DNA of 64,000 nucleotides from DATMNI01 sp035570275 (GTDB lineage Bacteria > Acidobacteriota > Terriglobia > Bryobacterales > Bryobacteraceae). The DNA is taken from positions 62,001 to 126,000 of the forward strand of contig DATMNI010000108.1 in assembly GCA_035570275.1 (NCBI GenBank). Reading direction: 5' to 3'. Below, piece after piece: positions 9,003 to 18,036 of this stretch; position 1 is the first letter of the stretch, and each line of letters starts with the position of its first letter. The notes below the pieces were generated by a model. The model made no database searches. It was not told where the DNA came from and was given only the letters and a program-made list of their open reading frames with translations. The position numbers and the translations under genes were made by a program.

Positions 9003-10163
9003 ATGAGACCGAATCGGCGTCAGATGTTCGCCGCGCTTCTGGCCGCGGCGGCTGCCAGACCAATCCAGGGTGCCGATGACGGCATCATCGTCGGCGGCAA
9101 GCGGCCCATGATCCTCCACAACGACCGGCCCGAGGATCTGGAAACTCCGCTCCGCTACTTCGATTCCTGGGTTACCCCCAACGACGCTTTCTTCGTGCGG
9201 CAACACCTTCCCCGCCCCGCCGCCATCGAACCGGCCGCCTACCGGCTCACGATTAACGGAATGGTCTCAAAGCCCGCGCAGTTGGCCTTGGCCGATTTGC
9301 TGAAACTCCCGCAGCACACAGTTCCGGCCACCCTGGAATGCACCGGCAACGGCCGCGGGTTCTACACGCCGAAGGTTCCCGGCATTCAATGGGGGCGCGG
9401 CGCCGTGGGCAATGCCGAATGGAGCGGCCCGCGCCTCAGTGACGTGCTGAAACTGGCGGGTGTGGACAGCAAGGCTGCCTTCGTGGAGATCGATGGCGCC
9501 GACACCGGCGTGGCCGCCACGCCCGATTTCGTTCGCTCCATGCCAATGCCGAAGGCCATGCATCCGGCCACTCTGCTGGCGCTAAAGATGAATGGCCAGT
9601 CGCCCGACATCCACGGTTTTCCGGCGCGCCTGATCGTGCCTGGCTGGGACGGCACCAGTTGGGTGAAGTGGGTCATCCGTCTGACAGCGGCGGCGGAGGA
9701 GAGCAAGGGCTTTTTCATGAATCCGGGCTACCGCTACCCGAAGTTCAGCCTGCCGCCGGGCTCGCCTCCCAAACCCGCAGAACTGGAAGTGATTGAGGGC
9801 ATGCCGGTGAAATCCTCTCTCACGTCGCCCGAAGACCAATCGAAGATCGCCCTCGGTGGAAGTCAGCCGCCCACCGTCATTCGCGGATTCGCCTGGGCCG
9901 GCGAGAACGCCATCGAGCGCGTGGAGGTCTCCACCGATGGTGGCAGCCGTTGGGGCGATGCCCAGCTTTCTTCGCAAAAACTGCCGTTCGCCTGGCGGCT
10001 TTTCACCCTGAACTGGACGCCCGCCGACCCGGGCTACTACACGATCATGTCGCGCGCCACCGATGCCGCCGGCCGCGTGCAGCCCATCGTTCCGGCGTGG
10101 AACCCATCGGGCTACCTGTGGAATGGAATCGATCGCGTCGGTGTCACCGTGGAGAAAACATAA
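9003..10163 (+). CDS. Molybdopterin-dependent sulfite oxidase/dehydrogenase, SorA-like
   Basis: Periplasmic molybdoenzyme of the sulfite oxidase family, expected to oxidise sulfite to sulfate and pass electrons to a c-type cytochrome. The N-terminus MRPNRRQMFAALLAAAA is a Tat signal, as needed for a folded molybdenum-cofactor protein. The Mo-binding cysteine is Cys113 in ATLECTGNGRGF. Downstream RLIVPGWDGTSWVKWV is the second family signature. Residues ~270-380 form the immunoglobulin-like dimerisation domain, with ERVEVSTDGGSRW. Length 386 matches SorA-type enzymes without an N-terminal haem domain. The stop codon overlaps the start of the cytochrome gene (TAATG), consistent with a SorAB pair. 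Confidence 0.9.
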   Translation: MRPNRRQMFAALLAAAAARPIQGADDGIIVGGKRPMILHNDRPEDLETPLRYFDSWVTPNDAFFVRQHLPRPAAIEPAAYRLTINGMVSKPAQLALADLLKLPQHTVPATLECTGNGRGFYTPKVPGIQWGRGAVGNAEWSGPRLSDVLKLAGVDSKAAFVEIDGADTGVAATPDFVRSMPMPKAMHPATLLALKMNGQSPDIHGFPARLIVPGWDGTSWVKWVIRLTAAAEESKGFFMNPGYRYPKFSLPPGSPPKPAELEVIEGMPVKSSLTSPEDQSKIALGGSQPPTVIRGFAWAGENAIERVEVSTDGGSRWGDAQLSSQKLPFAWRLFTLNWTPADPGYYTIMSRATDAAGRVQPIVPAWNPSGYLWNGIDRVGVTVEKT

Positions 10164-10207
10164 TGCGTAGAAGCCTGATATGTAGAAGCATGATGTGTAC
10201 CAGAATG
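10163..10207 (+). repeat. Tandem array, 15-bp unit x3, at a start codon
   Basis: Units ATGCGTAGAAGCCTG, ATATGTAGAAGCATG and ATGTGTACCAGAATG form the first 15 codons of the cytochrome gene. Because ATG recurs, translation could begin at more than one unit. Confidence 0.85.
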
Positions 10208-10549
10208 GCTGTGCTGTCCTTGAGTTTGACAGGCGCGGGGCTTACTGTGAGCACCCAGGCTGTGATCGCCCAAGCCGTAACCACCCAGGCCGTGACCACC
10301 CGGGCCGCCGACCAGGCCACACTCGACTTGGGCAGGAAAGAGGAGGCGCGCAGTTGTGTGCCGTGCCACAGCCTGCGCCTGATCCAATCCCAGCGTCTGG
10401 CTCGCGCCACCTGGGTGAAGGAATTGGACAAGATGGCCGGCTGGGGCTCCGTAATGAAAGACCGCGACGCCCTGCTGGAATATCTGGTTGCGAATTACGG
10501 AAACGACAAGCCGGTTCCCGTTCCCGACATCACCCGGAACGGCAAGTAG
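10163..10549 (+). CDS. Small monohaem cytochrome c, SorB-like subunit
   Basis: Predicted electron acceptor of the adjacent sulfite dehydrogenase. The ATG at 10163 overlaps the upstream stop codon (TAATG), giving 128 residues. After a signal peptide the single haem motif is SCVPCHSL. KMAGWG further on probably supplies the distal methionine ligand. Two tandem arrays of 15-bp units lie in this short gene: one at the very start (three units, each with an ATG or ATA at the front), and one encoding the five-residue repeats QAVIA, QAVTT, QAVTT just after the signal peptide. The mature cytochrome domain is intact, so the repeats probably only lengthen a linker. Confidence 0.85.
   Translation: MRRSLICRSMMCTRMAVLSLSLTGAGLTVSTQAVIAQAVTTQAVTTRAADQATLDLGRKEEARSCVPCHSLRLIQSQRLARATWVKELDKMAGWGSVMKDRDALLEYLVANYGNDKPVPVPDITRNGK
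10256..10300 (+). repeat. Tandem array, 15-bp unit x3, in frame
   Basis: Units CAGGCTGTGATCGCC, CAAGCCGTAACCACC and CAGGCCGTGACCACC encode five-residue repeats at the mature N-terminus of the cytochrome. A degenerate fourth unit follows. Confidence 0.88.
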
Positions 10550-10609
10550 GGGGCAAAGGGGGGCACTCTCCCGATTGCCCGCCGCCGGCACATTCGCTAT
10601 CCTGGTTCC

Positions 10610-11152
10610 ATGTCCAAATTGATGATGCTGGGTATGGCGTTCGGCGCGATGGCGTTCGCCGCATCGAGTGTCTACGAATTCACGCTGAATTCTATTGACG
10701 GTGCTCCCGCGCCGCTCTCGGGTTTCAAAGGCAAGGTCGTACTGCTGGTGAACGTGGCTAGCAAGTGCGGATACACACCGCAATATGCCGGCCTCGAAAA
10801 GCTGTATGAGACCTACAAGGACAAGGGCTTCGTGATCGTCGGCGTTCCAGCCAATAATTTCGGTGCGCAGGAACCCGGGACCAACGAGGAAATCAAGACG
10901 TTCTGCAGCCGCACCTACAACGTCATGTTCCCGATGATGAGCAAGGTTTCGGTCAAAGGCAGCGACAAGACGCCGCTCTACCAGTACCTCACCGATGCTT
11001 CCGCAAATCCCAAAACTGGTGGAGAAATCAAGTGGAATTTCACCAAGTTCCTGATTGACAGGAAGGGAAATATCGCCGCCCGGTTCGAATCGGCGGTGAC
11101 CCCCGATTCCACCGATATGGTGAAGGCCATCGAGCAGGCGCTAGCTCAATAA
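10610..11152 (+). CDS. Glutathione peroxidase family thiol peroxidase
   Basis: Reduces peroxides; bacterial cysteine-type members usually rely on thioredoxin rather than glutathione. The peroxidatic Cys53 is in NVASKCGYTPQY. The Gln and Asn/Trp of the catalytic site are in NNFGAQEPGTNEEI and WNFTKFLIDRKG. A further cysteine in KTFCSRTYNV is a candidate resolving residue. The first ~19 residues (MSKLMMLGMAFGAMAFAAS) look like a signal peptide, so it probably works outside the cytoplasm next to the sulfite dehydrogenase. Length 180 is normal with a leader. It follows the cytochrome gene by 60 bp. Confidence 0.92.
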   Translation: MSKLMMLGMAFGAMAFAASSVYEFTLNSIDGAPAPLSGFKGKVVLLVNVASKCGYTPQYAGLEKLYETYKDKGFVIVGVPANNFGAQEPGTNEEIKTFCSRTYNVMFPMMSKVSVKGSDKTPLYQYLTDASANPKTGGEIKWNFTKFLIDRKGNIAARFESAVTPDSTDMVKAIEQALAQ

Positions 11153-11300
11153 ACCCTTCATTACGCGGGCGTTACCGAACTAAGGTGAGTCCGCACACCG
11201 TTTTCCCCGCAGTTCCGGCGGACCGGTTAATCCGAAAATAATTGAGCGGAATCCGCCGAATTTGCGTCTAAACAACTTGAGGCCCCGACGGATCTTCTAT

Positions 11301-11564
11301 ATGACCACCGCACCTGCACCCAGTTCGCTCCAACGGCTTCGCGCCAAAACGGATCGGCAACTCGCCGTTCTGGTGCGGCGCGAACTCGACCGCGGCCTGG
11401 CTCTTGCCAACCAGGCTCGGCCCTGCGATGCCCGGCGCAGCTACATGACCGCGGAGACGCTCCTGGCAATGACGGAGTTGTCCGCGGCGGACCGGGTCCG
11501 GCTGCAACAGAGACTGGACCAGCTCCGCGACGCCCTCCCGCGCTGTGCCATGTCCGCCGCGTAG
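11301..11564 (+). CDS. Small hypothetical helical protein
   Basis: Not recognised. The ATG at 11301 gives 87 residues. An earlier in-frame start at 11262 would add a basic leader. The sequence is Arg/Leu/Ala-rich and likely helical throughout, with RVRLQQRLDQLRDAL resembling a short coiled coil. Codon usage fits coding (GC-rich third positions). It stands alone between the peroxidase and the permease pseudogene. No ribosome binding site is clear. Confidence 0.5.
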   Translation: MTTAPAPSSLQRLRAKTDRQLAVLVRRELDRGLALANQARPCDARRSYMTAETLLAMTELSAADRVRLQQRLDQLRDALPRCAMSAA

Positions 11565-11630
11565 CCGAGTACACCGTTTCAATAATACGGTCTCGTATTT
11601 CGAGACAGCCGCTCCGTGACCGTCGCGGCT

Positions 11631-11685
11631 CTGATCGGAGCCGCGCCACGTTAATCGGAGCGCGCGTTAATCGGAGCCGCGCGCG
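11631..11685. repeat. Tandem array, ~16-20 bp unit x3
   Basis: Three copies of a TTAATCGGAGC(C)GCGCG-type unit, of 20, 16 and 19 bp, lie between the small protein gene and the permease pseudogene. Nothing else is seen in this spacer. Confidence 0.75.
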
Positions 11686-11783
11686 TTAGCAAGCGGTTTC
11701 CCGATGCGTTGGCGAACTTCTGAAACGGCGTACTTAGCCATTCACCCCAAGCATGCTGGCGACCCGGAGGGTCGCCAGCCACT

Positions 11784-13840
11784 CTACTCGTGCCGCAGAG
11801 CCTGCATCGGGTCCATCGCCGCCGCCTTTCGCGCCGGCATCCACGCCGCTGCCAGCCCAATCGCCGCCAGCACGCCGGCTGTCGTCAGGTACGTCAGCGG
11901 ATCCTCCGGTTTGATGTCCCATAGCAGCGAACCCACCGCTCTGGCCGCGCCCAACGAAGCCGGCAGCCCAGCCGCCAGCCCCAGCGCCACCAGCGTCAGC
12001 GCGTCCCGCAGCACCATCCACAACACCTGACCGTTTGGCGCACCCAGCGCGAGGCGCACCCCAATCTCTCCTGCCCGCCGCGCCGTGCCGTAGGCTACCA
12101 CGCCGTACAGACCGACGGCCGCCAGCAGCAGCGCCAGGCCCCCAAAGAAGCCGGCCAGCGTAGCCAACAGACGCTCGCGGAAAATGGAATCGTCCACGTG
12201 CCGGGCCAGGGTTTCGGGCGCCCACACCGCTGCCGCCGGACCCAGGCGGCTCAGCTCGCCATAGATCGCGGCCATCAGCGCGCGCTCCGGCAACTGCGAC
12301 CGCACCAAAATGGTGGGCGGCCACGTCGGGTCCTTTTGCACGAAAGGCACGTAAACCGTGGGCGCGATCTTCGTCCGCAACCCGTGGTGCCGGATGTCGC
12401 CGACCACCCCGACAATAAACGTGCGCTCGCCGCCTTCCGCTTTGCTGTCGTCGAAGCTCAGGGCGGCCCCACCGGATGCGCATCGCCCGAAAGGAACTCG
12501 CGCACAAAAGCCTGGTTCACCAGAGCAACTTTCGGTGAAGCGGCGGTGTCGTTCCGGTCGAATTCCCGCCCCAATAGTGGAATGCTGCCGATGGTCTCGA
12601 AGAATCGCGGTCCGATGTATTGTACGTCCACGTTCGCCGGCTCGCTCGCCGTGCGGTCCGAGCCCGGTACCCGGATGCCGGCGTCTGAGACCCCCATCTG
12701 GTAGGGCCCGGGAAAACCGTAGCTCACCGCGCTCACGCCGGGCAGCACCTGCATCTGGGCCAAAAGCCGTTCCCGCACCTGCCCCATCTCGCCTTTCCCA
12801 GTGCGCTGAGACCAGCTACCCGGAAAATCGAAGCTGAAAGCATATACGTTTTGATTGCGAAAGCCCAGGTCCACGCCGCGCAACACAAAGGAGACTGTGC
12901 CCGAACAGGGCAGCCAGCGCTACCAGAACCACCGAAAACGCCACCTGCACTACCACCAGCGCCCGAGGCGGCCCTGCCCCTCGCTGCGACAGCCGCGCGC
13001 CCCAGAGGAACCGGGCGGCGGGGTTGTTAGCAGTGGAAGCGAGAGCTGGCGGGAGTCCGAACAGCAGCGCCGAGATCGCCGAGACCGCCAGCGTGAACGC
13101 GAGCACTGTGGCGTTCGGCGTGGCTGCCAGCGCGTCGCTTGAATCGGCGGGCAGGAACCGCAGAATGGTCCGCTGGCCCCAGTATGCGAAGGCTACCCCC
13201 AACCAACTGCCCGCCGCGCCCAGCAGCAGGCTTTCGGTCAGAGCCTGGCGAACCAGCCGCGCCCGTGACGCTCCCAGCGAAAATCGCAGCGCGATTTCCC
13301 TTTGCCGCGCCGCCCCGCGCGCCAGCATCAGGTTGGCCACGTTGACGCACGCCGCCAGCGCAACACCAGCCCCACCGCCGCCATCAACACCGCCAGCGGC
13401 TTGCCGAATTCGTCGCGCAACATGGAGAGCCCCACGCCGCCTTCCCGCACCTCCAGCCGCTGCTCCAGGGCTTTCTTGCGGAAGGCCGCGCTATAGCTGG
13501 TTGGGTAGCTGGCTGCCAGGTGCTGCCGCATCAGAACGTCCACCGCCGCCTGAAGCTGCTGCCGCAAAACCTCCGGCCTGCGTCTGGCCAGTATCCATAC
13601 ACACCACATTCCGGGGTTCATGATTTTGGCGGGATACATCATGGCAGGAACCCAGATCTCGGGATGGTGCTCCACTTCCACACCGCGAAAACCGGGTGCG
13701 GCCACGCCGACCACGGTCAGCAGTTGTTCGTCCACCAGCAGCCTGCGGCCTAGTACGCCGGGGTCGGCGCCGAAGCGGTTCTGCCAGAAATCATAGCGCC
13801 ACGGGCGACTTTCATCCTTCCCCTGTGCGCCCCGGCGCAC
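11784..13840 (-). pseudogene. Decayed MacB/FtsX-type ABC permease (duplicated orphan permease class)
   Basis: Reading from 13840 down to 11784, four consecutive blocks in different frames together match the paralogues at 57089 and 59806. First is a MacB periplasmic-core block (FGADPGVLGRRLLVDEQLLTVVG). Next is the first FtsX block (MANLMLARGAARQREIALRF). Then comes the second periplasmic block (PRFFETIGSIPLLGREFDRN). Last is the C-terminal FtsX block (LLAAVGLYGVVAYGTARRAGEIG), ending in the family tail MDPMQALRHE. Frame changes fall near 13350, 12880 and 12465. The N-terminal ~200 residues are missing; sequence upstream of 13840 belongs to other features. Three indels plus truncation point to a true pseudogene rather than one sequencing error. 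Confidence 0.85.
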
Positions 13841-14076
13841 ATCGCGGACAGCTTCGAATCTTTGCCCGAATCGCTTTCACCGCCTTGTTGGATACCGCCG
13901 GGCCGCAGTTGATGAGACCTTCCCGTGGGGATTCTTATCCCGGCGCACGATCTCCCCCACCAGGGCCGGCGAGGGCCGCCGAGGGCCGATGGGCCGGCGC
14001 ACCGGTCTTGACTTTGGCAACCCCGGTAATTTATTCTAACCATTCGCTTTGGCCGCGAGTGCGGGCCATTCTGCGT

Positions 14077-14517
14077 ATGCGGGAAAATGCACGTCATGTG
14101 CCGGAAACGGTGGAGCGGTTCCTGGAATCAACGCTGGAAAGCGTTGACAGCGCCGAAGAACTGGCTGTGGCCATCGCTGAAAAAGCCGGTTTCGACGAAG
14201 ACGATCTGATGCGAATCGGGATGGCCGTTCGGGAGTCGATGGTGAACGCGGTGGTGCACGGGAACCGGTACAACCTCAACAAGAAGGTGCGTTTTTTCGT
14301 GGCCAATAGCGCGGACCGGTACACCGTTCGGATCGCCGACGAAGGCGAGGGCTTTGAGTATCGGGAAGTGCCGGATCCATTGGCCCCGGAGAATTTGATG
14401 CGCACTTCGGGGCGTGGTCTTTTTCTGATCCGGTCGTTTATGGACGAGTTCCAGGTTCGGCGGCTGGAACCCGGCGGGACCGAAGTAACATTAGTGAAGT
14501 ACGTGGTGTCCAAATAG
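14077..14517 (+). CDS. Serine-protein kinase / anti-sigma factor, RsbW-SpoIIAB type
   Basis: Cytoplasmic switch protein with a GHKL ATP-binding domain. It is expected to bind a sigma factor or other partner and to phosphorylate the STAS protein encoded next door. The N-box is in GMAVRESMVNAVVHGN, the G1 box is RIADEGEGFEY, and the G2 region is RGLFLIRSFMDEF. About 146 residues from the ATG at 14077. A GTG at 14098 is a possible later start and neither has a clear ribosome binding site. The STAS gene follows after 32 bp, the usual partner-switch arrangement. No dedicated sigma gene is adjacent. Confidence 0.88.
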   Translation: MRENARHVPETVERFLESTLESVDSAEELAVAIAEKAGFDEDDLMRIGMAVRESMVNAVVHGNRYNLNKKVRFFVANSADRYTVRIADEGEGFEYREVPDPLAPENLMRTSGRGLFLIRSFMDEFQVRRLEPGGTEVTLVKYVVSK

Positions 14518-14549
14518 ATTCGGCGGCTTTCAGCCAGGAGGCATGTTCA

Positions 14550-14894
14550 GTGAGCGTAAAGTTGAGTTCTCGGCAAGTGGGCGACGTGACGGTGATAGAC
14601 GTAGCGGGGCGGATCACTCTGGGCGAGGGGTCGAGCGCGCTGCGCGACGCCCTGCGCGAATTGGTTGGCAAGAATCAGAAGAAGATCCTGCTCAACCTGG
14701 GAGAAGTCTCGTACATCGACAGTTCGGGCATCGGCGAACTAGTATCGGGCTTCACGACAGTGACCAACAGCGGCGGTAGTTTGAAGCTGCTCAACCTCAA
14801 CAAGCGAGTCAAGGATCTGCTGCAGATCACGAAGCTGTACACCGTGTTCGACGTCCACGAGGACGAGGCCGGCGCTATCCGCAGCTTCGCATAG
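14550..14894 (+). CDS. Anti-sigma factor antagonist, STAS domain (SpoIIAA/RsbV type)
   Basis: Partner-switch protein that, when unphosphorylated, sequesters the anti-sigma factor. The phosphorylatable serine is in VSYIDSSGIGELVSG. The whole 114-residue protein is one STAS domain. The GTG at 14550 is chosen because AGGAGG lies 8 bp upstream at 14536-14541; an ATG at 14543 is in another frame. A strong hairpin follows the stop. Confidence 0.93.
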   Translation: MSVKLSSRQVGDVTVIDVAGRITLGEGSSALRDALRELVGKNQKKILLNLGEVSYIDSSGIGELVSGFTTVTNSGGSLKLLNLNKRVKDLLQITKLYTVFDVHEDEAGAIRSFA

Positions 14895-14900
14895 CTTTCC

Positions 14901-14938
14901 GGCCACTGGGGCACGGGGAAGACGCTGCCCCAGTGGCC
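14901..14938 (+). terminator. Terminator-like hairpin after the STAS gene
   Basis: Perfect 13-bp stem (GGCCACTGGGGCA at 14901-14913 with its complement at 14926-14938) and a 12-nt loop, starting 7 bp after the stop. No T-run follows, so Rho-independent action is not certain. The remaining ~310 bp to 15249 hold nothing recognisable. Confidence 0.75.
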
Positions 14939-15249
14939 TATGCCCCCGCAACTGGCGATCGCGGCGCGATCCCCGCTAGAATCACAGGTAGGTCATCCGA
15001 AACGCGGGCGGAGTTTAGTCACCGGATCGGACGCGGCCGTGGGATCGCGGTTTTGCCGCAGGTTCCAGAAACTTGAGGTTGGCGGGGGAGATCAACTTGA
15101 GAAGGACGGCGGTCTGGAACTTCGGGAGGTAAGGTCTGGGACCTTCGGATTAGCCCTGGATCAGCCCGAGGTTCCTGGACCGGACAAGCGTAGGGCGGTG
15201 GTTGCCATCCCCGCGTCACGCCTGCCCTCACGCTCACGGCTGCCCGCGT

Positions 15250-15882
15250 TTACGGTTGAATGATGCCCCTGCGAATCGCATAAAGCACCAGGCCGGCCGT
15301 TTCATGGATCCCGAGCTTCTGCATGATCCTGGTGCGATGCGATTCGGCGGTTTTCACGCTAATCGACAGGAGATCCGCAATGGCTTTGGTGCTCATCCCT
15401 TCCGCGACCAACTGCAGTACGTGGCGTTCTCTGATGCTGAGCGGTTCCGCGTCCTGGGTGTCATTGGAACCGAGGGTCGCGATCACCGATCGCGAAATGT
15501 CCGGACTCAGATAAGTGTTTCCGCGCTGCACCTCGTGGATCGCCTCAATGAGGTCCGCGGCCGCCCGGCTCTTCAGGACGTAACCGTGGACTCCGGCGGA
15601 GAGAGCCGCTATGACATAGGATTGTTCGGAATACATCGTGAGGAGAAGGACTTTTATCTCATTCCCGAACATCTTGATAATCTCGCGGGCAGCATCGATG
15701 CCGTTCAAAACCGGCATTCCCAAATCGAGGATAGCCACGTCGGGGTGCAGCTGTTGGGCCAATTTCACCGCTTCGTGGCCATCGGATGCCTCACCGACCA
15801 CCTGAAACCCGGCCTGTTCCAGAAGGGACTTCAAACCCTGACGCACGAGCACATGATCGTCGGCCAGCAGCGTTGTTACCAT
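15250..15882 (-). CDS. NarL/FixJ-family response regulator
   Basis: DNA-binding response regulator, 210 residues. The receiver domain has the acidic pair in LLADDHVLVRQG, phospho-acceptor Asp53 in VAILDLGMP, and the conserved Lys in GYVLKSRA. The C-terminal LuxR helix-turn-helix is in LSIRERHVLQLVAEGMS and ISVKTAESHRTRIMQKL. It closely resembles the regulator at 18029-18667. It has no adjacent kinase on the same strand; the nearest is the damaged kinase at 16951, transcribed away from it about 1 kb off. Confidence 0.93.
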   Translation of the reverse strand: MVTTLLADDHVLVRQGLKSLLEQAGFQVVGEASDGHEAVKLAQQLHPDVAILDLGMPVLNGIDAAREIIKMFGNEIKVLLLTMYSEQSYVIAALSAGVHGYVLKSRAAADLIEAIHEVQRGNTYLSPDISRSVIATLGSNDTQDAEPLSIRERHVLQLVAEGMSTKAIADLLSISVKTAESHRTRIMQKLGIHETAGLVLYAIRRGIIQP

Positions 15883-16950
15883 GATTCATTGTAACTCGTA
15901 GGTAAGGGTTCAATTCCCGGGTGCGTCAGCCGCTTTTGCTTTCCGAATTCCTGCCGATTGTAATGGCGACGTCCGACGCGCCTCCGGGGGCAGGAATGGA
16001 TCGCCAGGCTGCCGCCCAAGGCGAATCTTTACCTGGTTGGCGCGAGCGTGCCGCACTATATTGGTGAGGCTTCCTGAACCGCCCGATACAAGACGTTGCC
16101 AGACTCAGGCCGCAGCGGGCCTGGCGCGGCGTCCACCACCATGTCAATTGGCGCCACCACGTCAATTTGCGCCACGATGTCAATTTGCGCCGACGCCCGA
16201 AAGCGCGGCAGAGAGACTGAATTGCGGCGCGCTCAGCCCACGATCTTCCAGGACACGCGGCCGCAGGTCGCTCGAGCAGGCTAATAGCTGCTCCCAGAGC
16301 CGGTCCAAGAGGTTCCTTACCTCGTCAAGACTCCCACGTTTGGCGACCCGGCAGCCTGCAAGTTGGCCCGGTCCGGCGCCAGACCCGCAGCCGCAAGAAG
16401 TTGCGTGGCTTCGTCGAACCCTATTTGCGACACCCGGCCGAGCCGGTCCTCCAGTTTGCCTTTTTGGTATCGCCAGGCGGTATTCGACCCGCTGGAACTG
16501 GCGCCGCTAGACTTCGAAAGGGACAGGCTCTCCGCGAAGAAATTATCGACCGCGGTAAGTGTGAGAGCAGTCTCTCTCGCTTGACTTAAGCGGCAGGCAA
16601 CGGTTTTCAGGAGGGCCGGGGTTGGATCCGTTTCGGCGGTCTGCATTATTCATCCATCAATATTCCAGCCACAAGCTGCCTTACGGACTCGTGGTGGATA
16701 GCCGACAGATCCTGGATGCTCGAGCCGCCGAGCATAGCATCCAATGCAAGCGGTGCCATTACATAGTCTGGAATGCACCACTCAAGGCGCGTCTGTCAGC
16801 CGGTAAACGCCGCAATTCGGTCCGCGCAAGAGCTTGATAGCATCGCGTTTTTCCGAAGAGGAGCGGGTTGATCCGGCGGTGGCTCCCAAGTGACAGAATC
16901 TTTACACCTAAGCCACAACGTTTCAGCGAAACAAGTCTACCATCTAATTC
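15883..16950. other. 1.07-kb region without a convincing gene
   Basis: Several open frames of 60-157 codons exist on both strands but none shows a recognisable domain, ribosome binding site or consistent codon usage. It contains an 18-bp tandem array at 16138-16191. Promoters for the divergent regulator (15882) and kinase (16951) should lie here. Confidence 0.5.
16138..16191 (+). repeat. Tandem array, 18-bp unit x3
   Basis: Units ACCATGTCAATTGGCGCC, ACCACGTCAATTTGCGCC and ACGATGTCAATTTGCGCC, intergenic. Confidence 0.88.
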
Positions 16951-17841
16951 ATGAGCTACTCCGGAGCGGCCTTGGAGGTTACAAAACAAACCTCGTTATC
17001 CAAGCCAATGACTGCGCCGCCGTTGACTGCGCCGCCGTTGACTGCGCCGCCGTTTGCCGGACTAGAGGATCGATCGTTTGGCGTCCGAATGGAGGGCCCC
17101 GTGGTGAGATTTATTTTTCCCCAGACAGTGGCCGCCCAGCGGTCGCTTGAAGAACAGCAGCGCCCGATGGGGCCACAGAGCGTTCGCCGCAACCGCCCGG
17201 TTCGTCTGCACGACGTGCTGGAGAAAGAAGCTAAGAGAATGGCTCAGTCGTTGCACGACGAGGCGGGTCAGCTCCTGGCGGCGGTCCATCTCAAACTGGA
17301 CGAACTTACCTGGCACCTGCCGTCCGGGCAGCATGACTCCGTCAGGCAGCTTAGATCGATGCTCGATCAGTTAGAAGGGGGATTGCGCCGTCTGTCACAC
17401 GAACTTCGTCCGATGATTCTGGATGACCTTGGCTTGCTGCCGGCGGTTGAGTTTCTGAAACAGGGAATAACCAAGCGCACGGGACTCTCTATCGGGCTGA
17501 AAGGCTCGACGGGGGGCCGATTACCTGCAAGTATCGAAACGGCCCTGTACCGCATCGTCCATGAGGCTCTTGGCAGTATCGTCAAATACGCTCGTGCCAA
17601 GCGGGTAACGGTCGCATTTCTCAGGGATGCCGGGCAGATTCAGTGCTCGATTTGCGATGACGGCATCGATCTTGACGCCGGCGAAGTCCTGGCAGCAAAG
17701 AGCGGGCGGGGTCTGGCCCTGCAGGCTATTCGGGAACGAGTTGAGGATTTGTCGGGTACGCTTTCGATTCGCGCAGGCCGGGGGCAAGGCACCCAACTGG
17801 TGGCGATAATCCCGCTGGATTGTGGAAAATACAGGATCTGA
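16951..17841 (+). CDS. NarX/DesK-type sensor histidine kinase with degenerate ATP-binding motifs
   Basis: Soluble histidine-kinase-like protein, 296 residues. The HisKA_3 phospho-acceptor is His102 in QSLHDEAGQLLAAVHLKLDE. The ATPase domain follows from about residue 195. The N-box reads VHEALGSIVKYA, with Ser where the Mg-binding Asn belongs. The G1 box reads CDDGIDLD instead of DNGxG. The G2 region SGRGLALQAIRERV is fairly normal. The intact kinase at 18649-19428 has canonical LTNVAKHA and RDNGAGFD, so this copy may be a phosphatase or pseudokinase. The N-terminal region has a TAPPL repeat encoded by a 15-bp array. The stop codon lies in a 13-bp array. Confidence 0.82.
   Translation: MSYSGAALEVTKQTSLSKPMTAPPLTAPPLTAPPFAGLEDRSFGVRMEGPVVRFIFPQTVAAQRSLEEQQRPMGPQSVRRNRPVRLHDVLEKEAKRMAQSLHDEAGQLLAAVHLKLDELTWHLPSGQHDSVRQLRSMLDQLEGGLRRLSHELRPMILDDLGLLPAVEFLKQGITKRTGLSIGLKGSTGGRLPASIETALYRIVHEALGSIVKYARAKRVTVAFLRDAGQIQCSICDDGIDLDAGEVLAAKSGRGLALQAIRERVEDLSGTLSIRAGRGQGTQLVAIIPLDCGKYRI
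17008..17052 (+). repeat. Tandem array, 15-bp unit x3, in frame
   Basis: Near-perfect units TTGACTGCGCCGCCG (the first begins ATG) encode TAPPL-type repeats in the N-terminal region of the kinase. Near-identity suggests recent expansion. Confidence 0.9.
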
Positions 17842-17875
17842 CATCCGGATTTGACATCCGGATTTGACACAGGGG
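17837..17875 (+). repeat. Tandem array, 13-bp unit x3, across a stop codon
   Basis: Units TCTGACATCCGGA, TTTGACATCCGGA and TTTGACACAGGGG. The kinase TGA (17839-17841) is part of the first unit and each unit repeats TGAC. Confidence 0.9.
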
Positions 17876-17991
17876 GCGGGGGGCGGGGCACGGCCAATCG
17901 CAGCGGGCCCTGGGCTCCCCGGCGACCCACTGGCGCCTCACAGCGGCCGAACTCGCCGGTGCCGCATCCGCGAAGACCCGGGCCTAAGGGC

Positions 17992-18036
17992 TATCCGTTC
18001 AGGGCGTAACCGTTCAGGGCGTAACTGTTCAGGGCG
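17992..18036 (-). repeat. Tandem array, 15-bp unit x3, across a stop codon
   Basis: Units TATCCGTTCAGGGCG, TAACCGTTCAGGGCG and TAACTGTTCAGGGCG. The stop codon of the minus-strand response regulator (18029-18031) is inside the last unit. Confidence 0.9.

Noticed and set aside
15904..15930. tRNA T-arm-like GGTTCAATTCCCGG
   Set aside because: No acceptor, D or anticodon arms can be formed; the upstream 70 bp lie in the response regulator start region and do not fold as a tRNA.
16317..16646. Minus-strand 109-codon frame, possible small protein
   Set aside because: No ribosome binding site, no recognisable domain, and an equally long plus-strand frame overlaps it.
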